A stretch of DNA of 64,000 nt from assembly GCF_017833035.1 (NCBI RefSeq), contig NZ_JAFIBM010000001.1:248001-312000 (forward strand). Direction: 5' to 3'. A program made the position numbers and the translations under genes. The DNA is from Frigoribacterium sp. PvP032. GTDB lineage: Bacteria > Actinomycetota > Actinomycetes > Actinomycetales > Microbacteriaceae. The notes under the pieces are model-generated. The model ran no database searches and was not told the DNA's origin. It worked only from the letters and a program-made list of their open reading frames with translations. Below are positions 17,714 to 25,883 of the stretch, piece after piece; position 1 is the first letter of the stretch, and each line of letters starts with the position of its first letter.

Positions 17714-18418
17714 GTGGCGAAGATCGTGGTGGCAGAGGACGACGAACTGCAGGGGGAGCTGCTCCGGCGCTACCTCGAACGTGAGGGGCACGAGGTCGAG
17801 GTGGTGTCTGACGGCGTTCGCGCGATCGAGCGCGTGAAGGACGGTCGCGCCTCCTTGTTGGTGCTCGACGTGATGCTGCCGGGCCTCGACGGCCTGCAGG
17901 TCAGCACCCGCCTCCGTGAGGAGGGGGCGGAGCTGCCGATCCTGATGGTCACCGCCCGCGTGGCCGAGAACGACCTGCTGCTGGGCCTCGACCACGGCGC
18001 GGACGACTACCTCACGAAGCCGTACAGCCCGCGCGAGCTGCTCGCCCGGGTCCGGGCCCTGCTGCGGCGGAGCGCTCCCCAGCGTGTGGACGGCGTGCTC
18101 CGCGCCGGGGCGATCGCCCTCGACCCGGCACGGCGCGAGACACGGACCTCCGGCCGGCTCGTGGACCTCACGCGTGCCGAGTTCGACCTGCTGAGGGCGC
18201 TGATGTCCGCCGCGGGCAGCGTGCTCAGCCGGGGGCAGCTGCTCGTCGCCCTGCACGGGGACGGCCGCTACATCACGGAGCGGACCATCGACGCGCACGT
18301 GAAGAACATCAGGGCGAAGCTCGAGCTCGACCCGGAGGCGCCCTGCGGCATCGAGACCGTCTACGGCGTCGGGTACCGCTTCTCCGCGACCGGGGAGACG
18401 GGCCCCCGTGCGTCGTAG
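17714..18418 (+). CDS. OmpR/PhoB-type response regulator
   Basis: A 234-aa regulator. The receiver has the acidic pair EDD (8-10), phospho-acceptor Asp52 in LVLDVMLPG, and Lys in TKPYSP near 102. The C-terminus is a winged helix (LTRAEFDLLRAL, ERTIDAHVKNIRAKL, ETVYGVGYRF). GTG start at 17714. The gene overlaps the histidine kinase by 11 bases, so the two are translated together. Confidence 0.93.
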   Translation: MAKIVVAEDDELQGELLRRYLEREGHEVEVVSDGVRAIERVKDGRASLLVLDVMLPGLDGLQVSTRLREEGAELPILMVTARVAENDLLLGLDHGADDYLTKPYSPRELLARVRALLRRSAPQRVDGVLRAGAIALDPARRETRTSGRLVDLTRAEFDLLRALMSAAGSVLSRGQLLVALHGDGRYITERTIDAHVKNIRAKLELDPEAPCGIETVYGVGYRFSATGETGPRAS

Positions 18419-20186
18419 CCTGCTCGCCCGCTTCCTCGCGATCGGCATCGTCATCGTCACCCTCTCGATCGCGGGCACGACGTGGATCGTCTCGACGGCG
18501 GTCACCCGCAGGGACGCCGTCCAGATCGACCAGGACGCCCGCATCGACCAGGACATCGTGGCCGAGGTGCGGAGCTGGGCAGGCCGGGAGCAGAGCTGGC
18601 AGGACGTCGGGACCGAGCTCGACCGGCTCGGCGACCGGTTCGATCGGCGCCTCGTCCTCCTCGACGTCGACGGGCGGACCATCGCCGACACCGACCCGAC
18701 GCGGGCCGTGCCCGAGCTGCCCGGCGCGCCCGTCGATCCGCTCTCGGAGACCTTCGCCGACACGCTGAGCCCGATCAGCACGACGGTCGCGGGCGCGCTG
18801 GTGCTCGACGAGTCGCAGGCACGGTCGTCCCGCGTCGCGGCGGAGGCCGTGGCCGCCTGCGCAGGGCTGCCGTCGTCGTCGGTCTCGCTCTGGCCGAGCG
18901 GCCGGGCTGTCGTCTCGGGCGCGTTCCCGCCCGGCTGCGAGACCGCGGCCTACACGGCGCCGCTCGGCCCGGAGCAGGCGGCCCTCGACCTGCTCACCGC
19001 GCAGACCAACGAGTGCCTCGCCGTCCAGTCGATCACGCCCGTCAGCGCGGTCCAGCTCGACCTGGTGTCGCCCGGTGCCGCGGAGGGGATCTCGCTGCGC
19101 GTCGTGGGAGGCGACGAGGCGATCCCGCTGGAGACGCTGCAGCGGACGAGGAGCTGCGTCACGCGGGCCTGGACGACGATCAACGAGGACCTCGTCCCGC
19201 CCCGCGCCTACCTGGTCAGCTCGCCGGTCGACGGCGCCCGGCCGTCGCTGGACTCGCTGACCACCGACTCGCTCGCGCGGATCGCGGCGGTCGTCATCGG
19301 GCTCGTCGCTCTCAGCGGCGCCCTGGTGCTCGTCGCGAGCGGCCAGGCGGTCCGTCGCATCCGTCGCCTGCAGCTGGTCACCGAACGACTCACGGCAGGG
19401 CAGCACGCTGCCCGCGCGACGGAGTCGGGGCAGGACGAGATCTCCCGACTCGGGAGCGCGGTCAACCAGCTCGCCGACGGTCTCGAGCAGGCGCGGCAGC
19501 AGCGCGACCAGCTGACGGCCGACATCGCCCACGACCTCAGGACCCCCCTGACGAACATCCGAGGCTGGGCCGAGGCCTGGGACGACGGGGTGGTCTCGGA
19601 CAAGGACGAGGTCGTCAGGGTGATCGGGCGCGAGGCCCTGCACCTCGAGCGCCTCGTCGAGGACCTGCGGACGGTCGCGTCGAGCGACGCGGGCGAGCTG
19701 AGGCTGCAGCCGCAGGAGGTCGACCTCGCGGCGTTGCTGCGCGAGGCCGTCGACGCGCGGCGGCTGCAGCGGCCGGTGGTCGACTACCGGGGGCCGCTCC
19801 GCGCGGTCGTCGTCGCGGATCCCGTGCTCATGCGACAGGTCGTAGGCAACCTGCTCGACAACGCCCTCGTGCACGGTCGCCCGAGCACGGTGGTCGTCAG
19901 CCTCCTGCTCGGGGACGGCGCCGTGCAGGTCGACGTCGAGGACGACGGGGTCGGCATCCGAGAGGAGGACCTCGCCTCTGTGTTCGACCGCCTCTGGCGG
20001 GCGGACCGGTCACGCAGGCGCGACGGGCCAGGCCACGGCCTCGGCCTGACCATCACCCGACGGATCGTCGAGCTGCACGGGGGCAGCATCGACGTCGCGA
20101 ATGTGCGGCCGCACGGAGCGCGCTTCACTTTCCGCATCCCGGCGGGCGCCGGTGAACGCGTCGACCGCGTCGACCGTGACCGCTGA
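18408..20186 (+). CDS. Sensor histidine kinase with extracytoplasmic Cys-containing domain
   Basis: A 592-aa kinase. Membrane segments lie at about 8-30 and 292-312, enclosing a 250-residue external sensor with four cysteines (about 151, 177, 203, 250) that could form two disulfides. A HAMP linker follows, then the HisKA motif DIAHDLRTPL with His375, and an HATPase domain with N box NLLDNAL, DDGVGI and GHGLGL. Partner of the overlapping OmpR-type regulator. The signal is unknown; the divergent secreted protein next door is a candidate target. Confidence 0.93.
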   Translation: MRRSLLARFLAIGIVIVTLSIAGTTWIVSTAVTRRDAVQIDQDARIDQDIVAEVRSWAGREQSWQDVGTELDRLGDRFDRRLVLLDVDGRTIADTDPTRAVPELPGAPVDPLSETFADTLSPISTTVAGALVLDESQARSSRVAAEAVAACAGLPSSSVSLWPSGRAVVSGAFPPGCETAAYTAPLGPEQAALDLLTAQTNECLAVQSITPVSAVQLDLVSPGAAEGISLRVVGGDEAIPLETLQRTRSCVTRAWTTINEDLVPPRAYLVSSPVDGARPSLDSLTTDSLARIAAVVIGLVALSGALVLVASGQAVRRIRRLQLVTERLTAGQHAARATESGQDEISRLGSAVNQLADGLEQARQQRDQLTADIAHDLRTPLTNIRGWAEAWDDGVVSDKDEVVRVIGREALHLERLVEDLRTVASSDAGELRLQPQEVDLAALLREAVDARRLQRPVVDYRGPLRAVVVADPVLMRQVVGNLLDNALVHGRPSTVVVSLLLGDGAVQVDVEDDGVGIREEDLASVFDRLWRADRSRRRDGPGHGLGLTITRRIVELHGGSIDVANVRPHGARFTFRIPAGAGERVDRVDRDR

Positions 20187-20217
20187 CCGCTGACCGCTGA
20201 CCCGTGACCCATGACGG

Positions 20218-20838
20218 TCAGACCGGCTTCAGAGCCGAGATGATGACGACGACGTCGGAGCCGTAGCGCTCGTCGGCTTGCCGCTGCAGCGTTCCGTCGT
20301 CGAACGCGACCGTGACGTGGAGTCGTCCGGCTTGCTCGCCGGCGGTGAGGGTCCCCGCATCTGACGTGGTTCCCTCGACGTAGTCCGTCAGGGCCTGATC
20401 GACCTGCGGCGCCTTGGCCGGGTCGGCCGGTGGGAGAGGGGGAACGGGATCGACCGCCTCCGCGGAGTCCACTGCGAGCGTCGGCGGTCGGGTCAGGGTC
20501 AGAGCCCTGCCGTCCCACGTGCCGACGACGTCGAAGTCGCCCCAGGTGACACCGGAGACCGCTCGTTCCCCGTCGACGGTCGCCCAGTCCCAGCCGACCA
20601 CCTGAGGCCCGGAGCACGTCGGGGGATACGACTCTCCGACCAGGCCGAGGCAAAGCATCGGCCCGTCTTCATCGCCCCGGTCGAGAACCGTGCTGGTGGC
20701 CGTGAGTTCGTCGGCTGCGGTGGCTGCGGTGGGTGCGGCCACGCTCGTCGACGTGGGCGTCGGCGCAGGTGCGGCGCAGCCGGCCAGTGGCAGCAGGAGG
20801 ACGACCGCGGTCGCCGGGCACATGTCCTTCGTCCTCAT
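20218..20838 (-). CDS. Lipoprotein of unknown function
   Basis: A 206-aa lipoprotein with a signal ending in lipobox LAGC near residue 21 (start ATG 20838; a second ATG at 20823 would shorten the n-region). A Thr/Ala/Pro linker precedes a domain with two cysteines (LCLGL, PTCSGP) and a C-terminal half ending in VVIISALKPV. It converges with the histidine kinase gene; the 30-base gap contains repeats of GACCGCT. No family recognised. Confidence 0.75.
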   Translation of the reverse strand: MRTKDMCPATAVVLLLPLAGCAAPAPTPTSTSVAAPTAATAADELTATSTVLDRGDEDGPMLCLGLVGESYPPTCSGPQVVGWDWATVDGERAVSGVTWGDFDVVGTWDGRALTLTRPPTLAVDSAEAVDPVPPLPPADPAKAPQVDQALTDYVEGTTSDAGTLTAGEQAGRLHVTVAFDDGTLQRQADERYGSDVVVIISALKPV

Positions 20839-20951
20839 GACCCGATCATGGTGCCTCGGACCGCCGGCCCGCAGATCGAGTTTCCTCGTGGACGTGATGA
20901 CCGCCTCCTCGGATCCGACCGATGTGTCGAGACGTCTGCCATCCTCAGACC

Positions 20952-21221
20952 ATGAGCGACGAGGAAGACCTGCCGAGACCTCGCCCCGTCGAGGTCCGTG
21001 AGGTCGTCGAGCCCCCGTCGCCGTGGCCGTCCGTGAAGGAGGTCGTGACCAACCTGCTGCTGGTCTTCGGCGGCGGCGCCCTGATCTGGCTCGTCGTCGA
21101 CCGTCTCGGCGCGCCGACATGGGTCGCCTTCGTCGCCCTCATGGGCATCTGGGTGGCGGGCACGGTGGCCGTGCGCCTCCTCCGACGACGCCGTTCGGCG
21201 GCGGCGGCGCCCAACGCGTGA
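20952..21221 (+). CDS. Small membrane protein
   Basis: An 89-aa protein: an acidic, proline-rich cytosolic start, then two membrane segments (VVTNLLLVFGGGALIWLVV and WVAFVALMGIWVAGTVAV) and an Arg-rich tail. ATG at 20952. It converges with the zinc-ribbon gene, whose stop is one base away. Function unknown. Confidence 0.6.
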   Translation: MSDEEDLPRPRPVEVREVVEPPSPWPSVKEVVTNLLLVFGGGALIWLVVDRLGAPTWVAFVALMGIWVAGTVAVRLLRRRRSAAAAPNA

Positions 21222-21222
21222 C

Positions 21223-21465
21223 CTACGGCTGATCGTCCCCGAGGGGAGGAGGCGCCACCACGGCCGCGGGGACGGTGTTGCGGCACAGCGGCCGACCGTC
21301 GACGACCTGGTCGTGGTCGGCTTCGTACCGGCACTCGCTGCAGGTCGCCGGTGCGTCGTCCGCCGACCCGGCATGCTCCTCCCAAGGGTGGTCGCAGTCG
21401 GGACACGACGTCGTCCGCAGGTGCCGACGCAGGGCGCGGCCGGGATGACCCGCCGTCTCGCTCAT
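21223..21465 (-). CDS. Small zinc-ribbon-like protein
   Basis: An 80-aa protein with two CxxC knuckles, CPDC near residue 22 and CSEC near 41, plus further Cys and His residues (HPWEEH, CRYEADHD). This fits a small zinc-binding fold. The start ATG 21465 removes a long unlikely extension that would run through a palindrome. Function unknown. Confidence 0.62.
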   Translation of the reverse strand: MSETAGHPGRALRRHLRTTSCPDCDHPWEEHAGSADDAPATCSECRYEADHDQVVDGRPLCRNTVPAAVVAPPPLGDDQP

Positions 21466-21502
21466 GGAACCAGTATCGAGCCTTGAGGTCGCCGGACGGT
21501 GA

Positions 21503-21588
21503 GTGCCCGAGAAACACCCTTCAGGGGACGAAACACCCGTGGGCCCGGGGGTGTTTCGTCCCGGGGAGGGTGTTTCTCCGGCGGGCAC
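21503..21588. repeat. Nested four-arm palindrome with core GAAACACCC
   Basis: Outer arms GAGAAACACCCT (21509-21520) and AGGGTGTTTCTC (21567-21578) enclose inner arms GGGACGAAACACCC (21525-21538) and GGGTGTTTCGTCCC (21549-21562). The outer stem extends through GTGCCC / GGGCAC after a small bulge. The core GAAACACCC thus occurs twice on the left and twice inverted on the right. It lies between two minus-strand genes and next to a separate terminator. Confidence 0.85.
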
Positions 21589-21593
21589 GGAAA

Positions 21594-21626
21594 AACCCCA
21601 TCCCGCTCACGTAGCGGGATGGGGTT
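21594..21626 (-). terminator. Rho-independent terminator of the downstream lipoprotein gene
   Basis: A perfect 14-bp stem (AACCCCATCCCGCT / AGCGGGATGGGGTT) with a 5-base loop. Read on the minus strand it ends in GGGGTTTTT, giving a U tract. It stands about 70 bases after the stop of the gene at 21694-22395. Confidence 0.88.
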
Positions 21627-21693
21627 CCACCGGGATGCCGGCCCTACGAGGTACGGCGCAGCACCGGCGCGGTCGACACCGTGCGGGAGAGAG

Positions 21694-22395
21694 TTACTCG
21701 GTGGCGACGGTGATCTTCGCGACGCCGACGAGCATCTCGTCCTGGACGGCGTCGGTGTTGAAGGTCTGGTTCAGCAGTGCGGCGGCGTCGGGGCTGATGT
21801 GCACGGTGGTGCCCTCGAGGACGGCGTTGGTGCCTTCCATCTGGAGGGGCTTCAGGGTGCCGCCGTAGAGGTTGAAGAGGTAGGCGTCTTCTGCTGCGAC
21901 GGTGCCGTTGGCGGTGACGGTGCCGTAGAGCTTGCTCTCGCCCGGGTCGATGCGGAAGTCGGTGAGCTCGACGACGGTGCCGTCGGCCGCGGTCAGCGAC
22001 AGGCCGGAGCCGTCGTGGTCGATCTCGCCCTGGACGTAGGGGCGGACGTCGCTGGCGGGGTCGTAGTAGTCGACGTTGCCGCCGGTGATGGGGAAGGAGA
22101 AGGTGCCGTCGGTGAAGCCGGCGGTGCCGACGACTCCGGGGGTGAGGCCGAGGGTGCCGAGGGCGTCGACGAAGGACGCGTCGACGGCGACCTGGGTGTC
22201 GACTCCCTTGCTGAGGTCGGGGAGCGAGGCCAGGGGCTCGGTGGACGCGGCCGACGAGGAGGACGACGGGGCAGCGGACGACGACGAGGTCGAGCCGGCG
22301 TCGCCGGAGGAGCACGCGGCGAGGCTGAAGATGAGGGCGCCGGAGGCGACGATGCCGAAGGCGGACTTGGTGATGGTCTTGCGTGAGATGTTCAC
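21694..22395 (-). CDS. Conserved-looking lipoprotein
   Basis: A 233-aa lipoprotein with lipobox LAAC near 27, then a Ser/Ala linker and a beta-rich domain: GGNVDYYDP, GEIDHDGSGLSL, VELTDFRIDP, LFNLYGGTL, and an end DEMLVGVAKITV. Such GG-N-Y..HxGSGL..DF patterns recur in secreted actinobacterial proteins, but I cannot name the family. Start ATG 22395 with AAGGAGAA upstream. It ends in a strong terminator. Probably displayed on the outer face of the membrane. Confidence 0.75.
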   Translation of the reverse strand: MNISRKTITKSAFGIVASGALIFSLAACSSGDAGSTSSSSAAPSSSSSAASTEPLASLPDLSKGVDTQVAVDASFVDALGTLGLTPGVVGTAGFTDGTFSFPITGGNVDYYDPASDVRPYVQGEIDHDGSGLSLTAADGTVVELTDFRIDPGESKLYGTVTANGTVAAEDAYLFNLYGGTLKPLQMEGTNAVLEGTTVHISPDAAALLNQTFNTDAVQDEMLVGVAKITVATE

Positions 22396-22509
22396 GATGG
22401 TTCTCCTTGTCTGTGGTTCCCGGTGGGGAGTTGACAGGGGTTCGCCACGGTCGCTGGATGGGTTTGGTGCGTTACCTGACCGTTACCTCAAGCTGACCAG
22501 CCGCGGCAG

Positions 22510-22604
22510 CATTCAGGAATCGGCAGCGCACGGGTCCTGAGTCGTGCACAGATCAGGACGCACGGGACCTGAGTTGCGCGACTCAGGACCCATGTTCCTG
22601 AATG
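22510..22604. repeat. Nested palindrome with core TCAGGA
   Basis: Outer arms CATTCAGGAA (22510-22519) and TTCCTGAATG (22595-22604), inner arms GGGTCCTGAGTCG (22532-22544) and CGACTCAGGACCC (22579-22591), with a further TCAGGAC and ACCTGAG between them. The same core occurs at 46595-46687. It lies between the lipoprotein promoter and the end of the OrfA-like gene. Confidence 0.85.
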
Positions 22605-22622
22605 AGGAGAGAGGGCAGGGCG

Positions 22623-23129
22623 TCAAGGGTCGAGCAGGACGCGCATGGCCTCCGTGAGCACGCGGTTGCCGGCTCGCAGCGCCGCGACCTCCGCCTCGAG
22701 GGCGGCGATCTCGTCAGTGTGCGGCACCGGAGCGCGGGCAGCGACGGGGGGCGGGGCAGGAGATGCGGGCTGGGTCTCGACGTCCGGTCCGGCTTCGTGG
22801 TCCGGCTCGGCGTCCGCCTCCGGCTCCGGCTTCGGCTTCGACTGGTGTTCTTCGTCAGGCTCGACGTCCCCGTCCGGCATGACCTCGGGTGCCGGCTCGA
22901 TGCGCGTCGTCACGACCTGCGAGAACTTGGGGCGCGGCTTCCGGGCCGGCTTCTCGGGCTCGGGCGCCGCCTCCTCGACCCAGGCGCGCAGCGTCTGCTG
23001 CGGGATGCCGAACTCGTCGGCGACCACCGTGAGCACGTTGCGGTCGCCCGGCTTCGTCGCCCTCCGCTCGAGGACCCGCGCCGTCGCCGCCGCGCGGGTG
23101 TCGTCGTCGTACCACTCGTCGAAAGGCAT
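22623..23129 (-). CDS. IS3 OrfA-like protein with long Pro/Glu linker, probably domesticated
   Basis: A 168-aa protein. Residues 1-55 resemble the transposase-8 helix-turn-helix (RAAATARVLE..., VADEFGIPQQTLRAWVEEA). Residues 58-130 are an acidic, proline-rich linker. The last 35 residues (EIAALEAEVAALRAGNRVLTEAMRVL) match the leucine-zipper-like C-terminus of IS3 OrfA proteins (E..L..E...LR..N..L..A). There is no orfB, no inverted repeats and full host codon bias, so this is not an active insertion sequence. It may be a DNA-binding protein derived from OrfA. Function unknown. Confidence 0.6.
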   Translation of the reverse strand: MPFDEWYDDDTRAAATARVLERRATKPGDRNVLTVVADEFGIPQQTLRAWVEEAAPEPEKPARKPRPKFSQVVTTRIEPAPEVMPDGDVEPDEEHQSKPKPEPEADAEPDHEAGPDVETQPASPAPPPVAARAPVPHTDEIAALEAEVAALRAGNRVLTEAMRVLLDP

Positions 23130-23189
23130 GCGCCGAGTCTAGGGACGGCGACGCGCCCGGGGCGGCGGCGCCCCCGGGCCGTCTGCGCC

Positions 23190-23495
23190 CTACGCCGCGA
23201 TGTCGAAGACGACGACCCGCGCGGCCGAGTCGCGCAGGAACCCCGCGACCGGCAGGTGCTCGGGGTGCGGAAGGTACGCGTCGAGGGCGGCACGGTCGCG
23301 GAAGCGGACCACGAGCATCCAGTGGAAGCCTCCCTCGAGGCCCTCGCCGCTGACCGTGGGGCCGCTCGAGACGGACAGGACGCCGTCGATCGTCGTCAGG
23401 TGCTCGTCCGACAGCGTCGAGGCCTGCTCGGTCGCGTCGACCCCGTCGTTCCACTCCGCCAGCACCACGTGCAGCAGCTCAGCCGTCTCGGCCAT
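23190..23495 (-). CDS. Dabb (stress-responsive A/B-barrel) protein
   Basis: A 101-aa ferredoxin-like barrel protein: HVVLAEWNDG, LSVSSGPTVS, GGFHWMLVVRFRDRAALDAYLPHPEH, VVVFDI. This is the Dabb pattern, including the conserved HPEH segment. Members are dimeric; roles are diverse and often unknown. Start ATG 23495 has GAGAGGAA upstream. Confidence 0.82.
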   Translation of the reverse strand: MAETAELLHVVLAEWNDGVDATEQASTLSDEHLTTIDGVLSVSSGPTVSGEGLEGGFHWMLVVRFRDRAALDAYLPHPEHLPVAGFLRDSAARVVVFDIAA

Positions 23496-23774
23496 GTCCT
23501 GTTCCTCTCGTCGGCGGCCGGGTCCCGGCCGCGTCCCAGCCTGGACCCCGAGGAGGTGCGGCGCCGGTCCCGTAGGAAGAGGGAGTCTCGGGCGTACGAC
23601 GAGCGAGCACCGACGGGCGCGCTGGCCGGGGGACGAGTGCCGGGCCGAGCGAAGCTGGGAGCCAGCCGGAGGTGCGTGACGGGAGGGGAGCGGGACACGA
23701 CTTGATGGGGAGTCCTGCACCGCGCCTCCCCCGGGGAGATCGCGGAGGAGCGGGGCCGAGACCAGGAGGAACCC

Positions 23775-24254
23775 GTGAGCGACAAGGGCAGCGCCGACAA
23801 GGGCAGCACCGAGAAGGACACCGCCGACGAGCGCGTCGACGAGGGCCGCACCGGACCGCGCCTGCGCGACCAGCTGAGCAGCCGGGCAGACCAGCTGGGC
23901 AGCCGCGCGATCGAGCCGATCGTCAAGGCCGTGCGCGGCGAGATCGGCAAGGCCAAGGCCGAGGTCGCCGACCGTGCCAGGAGCGCGCGGGCGGGACTCG
24001 TCCTCGTGGGGGTCGGCGCCGTGCTCGCCCTCGTCACCGTCGGGCTTCTCGCGGCTGTCGCCGTGGCCGCCCTCGCCGTGGCGCTGCCGCTCTGGGCCGC
24101 GACGCTGATCGCCTTCGGCGTCTTCGCGATCGCCTCGGCCGTCGTCCTCAAGGTCGGCATCTCGGCGCTGGGACGCGGCGTCCCGCCCGTCCCGAAGGAC
24201 ACGATCGCCGAGCTCGGGTCACGGCGCAGCGAGGCTCAGCCCGCGCGCGACTGA
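23775..24254 (+). CDS. Actinobacterial Holin-X-like membrane protein
   Basis: A 159-aa protein. The charged N-terminus (DKGSADKGST) leads into an amphipathic helix (LVKAVRGEIGKAKAEVADRA), then two membrane segments (LVLVGVGAVLALVTVGLLAA and AATLIAFGVFAIASAVVLKVG) joined by a short loop. This is the pattern of the 'putative actinobacterial Holin-X' family, common on chromosomes and not evidence of a prophage. GTG start with AGGAGG 5 bases upstream. It heads a group with aquaporin and a DUF883-like protein. Confidence 0.8.
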   Translation: MSDKGSADKGSTEKDTADERVDEGRTGPRLRDQLSSRADQLGSRAIEPIVKAVRGEIGKAKAEVADRARSARAGLVLVGVGAVLALVTVGLLAAVAVAALAVALPLWAATLIAFGVFAIASAVVLKVGISALGRGVPPVPKDTIAELGSRRSEAQPARD

Positions 24255-24309
24255 GCTCACGCCCACGAGAACACCCGACAGCATCACCACACCTGAGAGA
24301 ACCGGACCC

Positions 24310-25101
24310 ATGGCACGTCAGACCCCCGTCAGCCGCTCGACCTCCGAGCAGCGCACCCAGCACGCCGAGACCTGGTCGAGCGGCGCCCGCTACGCCTCCG
24401 AGGCCCTCGGCGCGTTCCTCCTCGTGCTCGGCGGCGTCGGCACCGCCGTGCTCGCCTCGTCGTTCCCCGACGACGGCAACGCGGTCGGCGTCGGGTTCCT
24501 CGGCGTCGCGCTCGCCTTCGGCCTGAGCGTGATGGGCGGCATCTACGCCGTCTGCCACATCTCGGGCGGGCACTTCAACCCCGCCGTCACGGTCGGCTTC
24601 GCCATCGCCGGACGCACCGAGTGGCGCCACGTGCCCGGCTACGTCGTCGCCCAGGTCGTCGGCGGCCTCGCCGGCGCGGGAGTCGTCGCTGCGGTCGTGG
24701 CCGACGGACCCTCCGGTGCCTTCGCCGCCGCTCGCGAGTCGGGCTTCGCCTCCAACGGGTTCGGCGCGCTCTCGCCCGGCGGCTACGGCCTCGGCGCGGT
24801 GCTGCTGATCGAGGTCGTGCTCACCGCGGTCTTCGTCGGCGTCATCCTCTCCGTGACCGCGAAGAAGGAGTACGCCGCCCTCGCGCCCGTCGCGATCGGC
24901 CTCACGCTGACCCTGATCCACCTGGTCAGCATCCCGGTGAGCAACACCTCGGTGAACCCCGCCCGCTCGATCGCCGCGGCCGTCGTCGCCGGGCCCGACG
25001 CGCTCGGCCAGGTGTGGGCGTTCATCGTCGCGCCCCTGGTGGGCGCCGTCGTCGCGGGGGTGGCCCACCGCCTCCTCCGCCGGCCTGCCCGCAAGGGCTG
25101 A
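24310..25101 (+). CDS. aqpZ: Aquaporin (MIP family)
   Basis: A 263-aa channel with six membrane segments and both NPA boxes: GGHFNPAVT and SVNPARS. The residue pattern around the second NPA (Arg after NPA, narrow-filter His/Cys context) suits a water channel of the AqpZ type rather than a glycerol facilitator, but this is judged by eye. A long Ser/Thr/Gln-rich N-terminal tail of about 28 residues precedes the first helix. Start ATG 24310 lies 55 bases after the Holin-X-like gene, so co-transcription is possible. Confidence 0.88.
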   Translation: MARQTPVSRSTSEQRTQHAETWSSGARYASEALGAFLLVLGGVGTAVLASSFPDDGNAVGVGFLGVALAFGLSVMGGIYAVCHISGGHFNPAVTVGFAIAGRTEWRHVPGYVVAQVVGGLAGAGVVAAVVADGPSGAFAAARESGFASNGFGALSPGGYGLGAVLLIEVVLTAVFVGVILSVTAKKEYAALAPVAIGLTLTLIHLVSIPVSNTSVNPARSIAAAVVAGPDALGQVWAFIVAPLVGAVVAGVAHRLLRRPARKG

Positions 25102-25241
25102 CACGTCGGCGCTGACCCGCGCCTACGATCTCGGCGACACGCACGGCACCCGCCGCGACGTCCCCCGCACACACCGTGACACCCCCGCACAGACACCCCA
25201 GCACAGACGCCCGCGAAGAGCAGGCAGACGAGGAGACACCC

Positions 25242-25646
25242 ATGAGCGAGTCCTTCAGCGACAAGGCCAAGCGCGCCGCCAGCCGCGCCCTCGACGAGGC
25301 CGAGCGCCGCTATGCCGCCTCCGGCGACCGTGACGGCGACGGCAGCACGGACGGCGGCAGCGGCAGCACCGACCGGCCGAGCGGCACCGACCGGCTGGTG
25401 CAGAAGGCGAAGGAGGCGGCGTCCGAGGTGCTGGACCGCGCCCAGGACCGGGGTGAGCGGTTCGCCGACAAGGCCGGCCGCGCCACCTCGGACGTCGTCG
25501 ACCGCACGGTCGGCTCGCTCGACACGGACGACGAGGGCGCAGGCGTCGCGGCCTTCGTCCGACGGAACGCACGGCGTCGGCCCGTCGTCACGGTCGTGGC
25601 CGCGGTGCTCGTCGGCGTCGCCGTCGGCAAGACGATCAGCCGCTAG
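25242..25646 (+). CDS. DUF883/ElaB-like membrane-anchored helical protein
   Basis: A 134-aa protein: long charged helices (KAKRAASRALDEAERRYA, VQKAKEAASEVLDRAQDRGERFADKAG) and a single C-terminal membrane segment preceded by Arg residues (RRNARRRPVVTVVAAVLVGVAVGK). This layout resembles ElaB/YqjD and other stress-linked tail-anchored proteins. ATG 25242 has GAGGAG upstream. Function unknown; neighbours suggest an envelope or osmotic stress role. Confidence 0.65.
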   Translation: MSESFSDKAKRAASRALDEAERRYAASGDRDGDGSTDGGSGSTDRPSGTDRLVQKAKEAASEVLDRAQDRGERFADKAGRATSDVVDRTVGSLDTDDEGAGVAAFVRRNARRRPVVTVVAAVLVGVAVGKTISR

Positions 25647-25686
25647 TCGCGGGGGCCGGTGCCGGGGCCCGGGGATCCGGGGGCCT

Positions 25687-25719
25687 GGGGGCTCGGCTGG
25701 TCCAGGGCGCCGAGCCCCC
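25687..25719. terminator. Hairpin between convergent transcription units
   Basis: GGGGGCTCGG pairs with CCGAGCCCCC across a 13-base loop. It lies between the DUF883-like gene and the end of the iron-uptake operon coming from the other side. Confidence 0.65.
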
Positions 25720-25883
25720 GTGCGTCTCGACGTCGGGTCGGGTCCGACAGACGAGCTGGAGCAGGCGGGGTCCGGGCCTGACGGGGATGATTTTTCCGCA
25801 TCCTCCGGCTTCTGACAAGACCCAGGATCGACGGATGCGCGTTCCCGACCCCGGCCGGCATGTGCGGGACTTGCCCGCGCCTC

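Noticed and set aside
21694-22395. HtaA or fasciclin domain in the lipoprotein
   Set aside because: A few residues agree but the order of motifs does not; left unnamed.
22623-23129. An intact IS3 insertion sequence
   Set aside because: No orfB, terminal inverted repeats or target duplication are visible.
23775-24254. Evidence of a prophage from the holin-like gene
   Set aside because: This family is common on actinobacterial chromosomes and no other phage gene is nearby.
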